Positions 6,491 to 8,881 of a DNA stretch of 8,881 nucleotides are shown in pieces. The stretch covers positions 1 through 8,881 of the forward strand of contig CAYPMT010000098.1 of assembly GCA_964411875.1 (NCBI GenBank), in the 5' to 3' direction. The translations under genes were made by a program, and so were the position numbers. The stretch is from Aliikangiella sp964411875 (GTDB lineage Bacteria > Pseudomonadota > Gammaproteobacteria > Enterobacterales > Kangiellaceae). The notes below the pieces were generated by a model. It was not told the origin of the DNA. It saw nothing but the letters and a program-made list of their open reading frames with translations, and did not search any database. Within the stretch, counting starts at the first letter, position 1. Each line of letters starts with the position of its first letter.

Positions 6491-8179
6491 ATGCAAAAAG
6501 AAATATCAACAACCAAAGAATATGATATCTGTTTAATTGGTAGCGGTGCTGGCAATGGACCTATTGCTTATGAATTATCTAAAGCTGGTTATCGTGTTGT
6601 TGTTTTGGAAAAAGGTGGTTGGTATAAGGAACAAGATTTTAAAAAAGATGAAATGCTACCTCGACGAAGAAGTTTTCGTTCCAAGCTAAAAGATGAACGA
6701 CATATTATCGAAGAACCTAACCATGATGGTAACTGGTCTAGTCGAGCTACCGCTGAATTTTGGGGTGGTAATATTGTTGGTGGCGCCAGCAACTTTATGA
6801 GTGCTTATTTTCATCGGCTTAAGCCTGAAGATTTTCGTTTGCTTTCTGAATTTGGTCCGATTGAAGGCGCTAATATTGCTGATTGGCCAATTAGCTATGA
6901 TGACTTGGAACCCTATTATACGAAAGTCGAACAAGTTATTGGTGTGTCAGGTAAAGTTGTTGAACACCCTAACTTAGAGCCTCGCTCAACACCTGACTTC
7001 CCTTTTCCACCCACAGCAGAACATCCTATTGCAAAATGGTTTGACAAAGCAGCGAATGAATTAAATTTCCATCCTTTTCCTATGGCGCGCGGCATTCTTT
7101 CTCGCCCTTTTAATCATCGTAATAGTTGTGAGTATTCTGGTTATTGCGGCAGCTATGGTTGCCGTTCTGGTGCTAAAGCAAGTTCACGTGCTGCACTCTT
7201 TGATGATGCCGTTAAAACTGGCAACTGTGAAATTTTAACTTATGCTAAAGCTTATCATATTAATACTGACAACCAAGGTAATGCGTCATCAGTTGATTAC
7301 TATGATAAAAATAACCAAACTCAACGTATCAAAGCAAAGCTCTTTAGTGTTGGTTGTTACTCAATTGAGTCATCTCGCTTGCTACTCAGTTCAACAGGAG
7401 AAAAACATCCAGATGGCATTGGCAATCGCTACCAACAAATTGGAAAAAACTTGCATTGCTGTGCTGGAGGAACTGGCCATGGTGTTTTTGATTTAAATCA
7501 GTTTGATAATATTCAAACTAGTGAGCTGAAAGTAAGAGGCCCTTTTTTCAACCGAGCTTTACAAGATTGGTATTTTATTAATGACCCTAAGCTCTCAAAA
7601 AAGCGTATTAAAGGTGGAACGTTAGATTTCGTTTTTGATCCACCTGCGCCAACGGCAGAAGCCAATGACTTAAAGTGGGATGATAACCAAAACCTACTTT
7701 GGGGAAGTGCTTACAAACAAAAGTTAAAATCACATTTTACCCAATCAAAAGATTTTAAATTTGAAATTTTTTGTGATTGGCTGCCAACCGATAACTGTTA
7801 TGTCGGTTTAGATAAAACTAATAAGGACAAATGGGGTAGCCTAGTCGCAAAAGTAAGAGTTGGCTACCATCTTCATGACTTAAAAGTTGCCAACTACCTC
7901 GCTGAAAAAGGCGTTCAAGTGATGAAACAAATGGGCGCAAAGCATGCCTATGCAAATGCATTTACCGTTCCGACCTCTAACTTAATTGCCGGTGGCTTAC
8001 GTTTTGGTAACAATCCTAAAGTCTCAGCACTTGATCCTGATTGCCGCGTTCATGGAACCGATAATATTTTTGTTAGTGATGGTAGTTTTATGCCAAATGG
8101 TGGCAGTGTGACACCAACTTGGACAATTTACGCGAATGCATTTCGCGTAGCTGACAAAATAAAAGCCCAACTAAGCTAA
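6491..8179 (+). CDS. GMC family FAD-dependent oxidoreductase (dehydrogenase large subunit)
   Basis: Predicted flavoprotein that oxidises an alcohol or sugar-like substrate. The 562 residues open with a Rossmann FAD motif, GSGAGNG at 17-23 with Glu40 ending the second strand, then the GMC signature FWGGNIVGGASN at 90-101, WPISYDDLEPYY at 132-143, a cysteine cluster C213, C219, C224 like that in gluconate/fructose dehydrogenase large subunits, and the C-terminal FAD segment DNIFVSDGSFMPNGG at 524-538. It has no signal peptide, so it probably crosses the membrane folded, bound to the Tat-tagged small subunit encoded just before it (TAA directly followed by ATG). At the places where GMC enzymes usually hold the catalytic His and His/Asn pair I read Leu498 (next to Asn497) and Thr541, so the catalytic chemistry or subfamily may be unusual. 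No cytochrome c gene follows; the electron acceptor is unknown. Substrate specificity cannot be read. Confidence 0.9.
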   Translation: MQKEISTTKEYDICLIGSGAGNGPIAYELSKAGYRVVVLEKGGWYKEQDFKKDEMLPRRRSFRSKLKDERHIIEEPNHDGNWSSRATAEFWGGNIVGGASNFMSAYFHRLKPEDFRLLSEFGPIEGANIADWPISYDDLEPYYTKVEQVIGVSGKVVEHPNLEPRSTPDFPFPPTAEHPIAKWFDKAANELNFHPFPMARGILSRPFNHRNSCEYSGYCGSYGCRSGAKASSRAALFDDAVKTGNCEILTYAKAYHINTDNQGNASSVDYYDKNNQTQRIKAKLFSVGCYSIESSRLLLSSTGEKHPDGIGNRYQQIGKNLHCCAGGTGHGVFDLNQFDNIQTSELKVRGPFFNRALQDWYFINDPKLSKKRIKGGTLDFVFDPPAPTAEANDLKWDDNQNLLWGSAYKQKLKSHFTQSKDFKFEIFCDWLPTDNCYVGLDKTNKDKWGSLVAKVRVGYHLHDLKVANYLAEKGVQVMKQMGAKHAYANAFTVPTSNLIAGGLRFGNNPKVSALDPDCRVHGTDNIFVSDGSFMPNGGSVTPTWTIYANAFRVADKIKAQLS

Positions 8180-8219
8180 TCTAATTATTCAAACTAACTA
8201 AACAACCAATAAAACTTAA

Positions 8220-8240
8220 AAAAGCTAAGTACTGGCTTTT
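8220..8240 (+). terminator. Weak terminator-like hairpin after the GMC gene
   Basis: AAAAGCTA (8220-8227) pairs with TGGCTTTT (8233-8240), one G-U pair included, around a 5-base loop, and the descending arm ends in four T. It lies 40 bases after the GMC stop and separates the cluster from the outer-membrane gene. The stem has only two G-C pairs, so termination may be partial. Confidence 0.45.
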
Positions 8241-8265
8241 ACATCATGACTGATGATGTTAGTAT
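8238..8265 (+). promoter_or_regulatory. Candidate promoter of the outer-membrane protein gene
   Basis: TTTACA (8238-8243) and TAGTAT (8260-8265) are 16 bases apart and match the sigma-70 boxes at 5 and 4 of 6 positions. Between them lies an inverted repeat ACATCA (8241-8246) with TGATGT (8254-8259), which may be an operator. Prediction only. Confidence 0.3.
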
Positions 8266-8267
8266 TT

Positions 8268-8301
8268 GGCCAATCCTAAAGGAATTTAAAGGCTATTGGC
8301 C
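8268..8301 (+). repeat. Inverted repeat in the leader of the outer-membrane gene
   Basis: GGCCAAT (8268-8274) and ATTGGCC (8295-8301) are perfect complements with a 20-base spacer. In RNA they would form a 7-bp stem with four G-C pairs ending just before the ribosome site (AAAGAGA, 8308-8314). It may stabilise the mRNA or tune initiation; as DNA it could be a protein site. Confidence 0.4.
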
Positions 8302-8319
8302 CGAGTTAAAGAGACTGTC

Positions 8320-8877
8320 ATGAAATTGAAATTATTATTCAGCTTAATATTAACGAACTTATTAATTAGTAGCCCAACGTTATTAGCAAAAGACGGTCAA
8401 GGTTATGTTGGTATTGGCTACGGTGAGTCCGACTATGATCAAGAAGTTCTCTCAAAGCCTCGTGATTATCAATTTTATCTTGGTAACCGATATACAAAAG
8501 ATTGGGGAATAGAACTTGGCTATACTAAGTTTGGTGAAGCTGAAACCCAAGTTTTATCAGAAGATGATATGCCAAATAAAATTGATGGTAAAACAATTTC
8601 TCTCAGTTTTAAATATTATATTCCTGTTATTAATCGGCTTGATTTTTATACACAACTAGGCATTCATGCATGGAGCCTTGATTTAGGTGATATTAATTTG
8701 ATCACTTCTAATGATGATAGTGGCACTGATCGATTTTATGGTGCTGGACTAGCTTATGCTCTTACAGGAAAATATCGTTTAACATTGGGTTTTTCTAAAT
8801 ACAATATGGATGTTGGAAATGATAACGAAATTGATTTAACTTTTTCAGCATTAAATTTTGAATGGAAAACAAAATAA
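8320..8877 (+). CDS. Small secreted outer-membrane beta-barrel protein
   Basis: Unnamed outer-membrane protein, probably an 8-stranded barrel of the OmpA/OmpX-like superfamily. From the ATG at 8320 it has 185 residues, with a Sec signal peptide of about 23 residues (KLK, hydrophobic core, cleavage after LLA). The mature part of about 162 residues alternates aromatic/hydrophobic and polar residues, as in GYVGIGYGESDYD, IELGYTKFGEAE, ISLSFKYYIP, LDFYTQLGIHAWSLDL, FYGAGLAYAL and LTLGFSKYNMDV, typical amphipathic strands, and ends NFEWKTK. A TTG 24 bases upstream (8296) is also in frame, but ATG 8320 has a good AAAGAGA five bases before it and gives a clean signal peptide, so I prefer it. It seems to have its own promoter and is separated from the GMC gene by a weak terminator. 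Its function is unknown and it may be unrelated to the cluster. Confidence 0.8.
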   Translation: MKLKLLFSLILTNLLISSPTLLAKDGQGYVGIGYGESDYDQEVLSKPRDYQFYLGNRYTKDWGIELGYTKFGEAETQVLSEDDMPNKIDGKTISLSFKYYIPVINRLDFYTQLGIHAWSLDLGDINLITSNDDSGTDRFYGAGLAYALTGKYRLTLGFSKYNMDVGNDNEIDLTFSALNFEWKTK

Positions 8878-8881
8878 TCTC

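Noticed and set aside
6589..6934. Two minus-strand frames opposite the GMC gene
   Set aside because: They cover the conserved FAD-binding and GMC signature region; the real coding strand is clear.
7242..7496. An 84-codon plus-strand frame inside the GMC gene
   Set aside because: It is an out-of-frame shadow of the GMC coding sequence with no domain match.
8296..8319. Upstream TTG start for the outer-membrane protein
   Set aside because: It would add eight residues (MARVKETV) before the signal peptide; ATG 8320 has a better ribosome site and a standard signal.

Overview
The window reads as chromosomal DNA of an AT-rich gammaproteobacterium. The minus strand carries the conserved housekeeping block murB - birA - pantothenate kinase - tRNA-Thr - tRNA-Tyr - tRNA-Gly - tRNA-Thr - tuf. 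From memory this is the gene order around tufB in enterobacteria and pseudomonads. The pantothenate kinase is the type III enzyme (coaX), not the coaA found at this spot in E. coli. I cannot name the genus from sequence alone.

Left part (1-936, minus strand): the first 18 codons of an EF-Tu gene, preceded by four tRNA genes with encoded CCA ends: Thr(GGT), Gly(TCC), Tyr(GTA) and Thr(TGT). A well-formed stable-RNA promoter (TTGATC-17-TAAAAT, A-tracts upstream, GC-rich discriminator) lies between the tRNAs and coaX. The spacer between tRNA-Tyr and tRNA-Gly can fold into a nested stem, and the tuf leader holds a 12-bp direct repeat.

Middle part (937-3871, minus strand): coaX, birA and murB, all full length. 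birA has a TTG start that overlaps a 7-codon ORF. CoaX lacks one usually conserved aspartate.

Right part (3872-8881, plus strand): an AT-rich divergent intergenic region with inverted repeats over a candidate promoter. It leads into a free-standing amino-acid adenylation domain protein (NRPS/DltA-like), then a Tat-targeted, probably lipid-anchored gluconate 2-dehydrogenase subunit-3-like protein, then a GMC flavin oxidoreductase that starts directly after the previous stop codon. These three genes look like a small accessory cluster beside the housekeeping block. The last two probably form a periplasm-facing two-subunit dehydrogenase; whether the adenylation enzyme works in the same pathway is inference. 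A terminator-like hairpin follows, then a separate gene for a small secreted outer-membrane beta-barrel protein.

The adenylation/dehydrogenase cluster is the part most likely to hold something undescribed: it has an unfamiliar specificity code, no carrier protein in view, no cytochrome subunit in view, and non-standard residues at the expected GMC catalytic positions.
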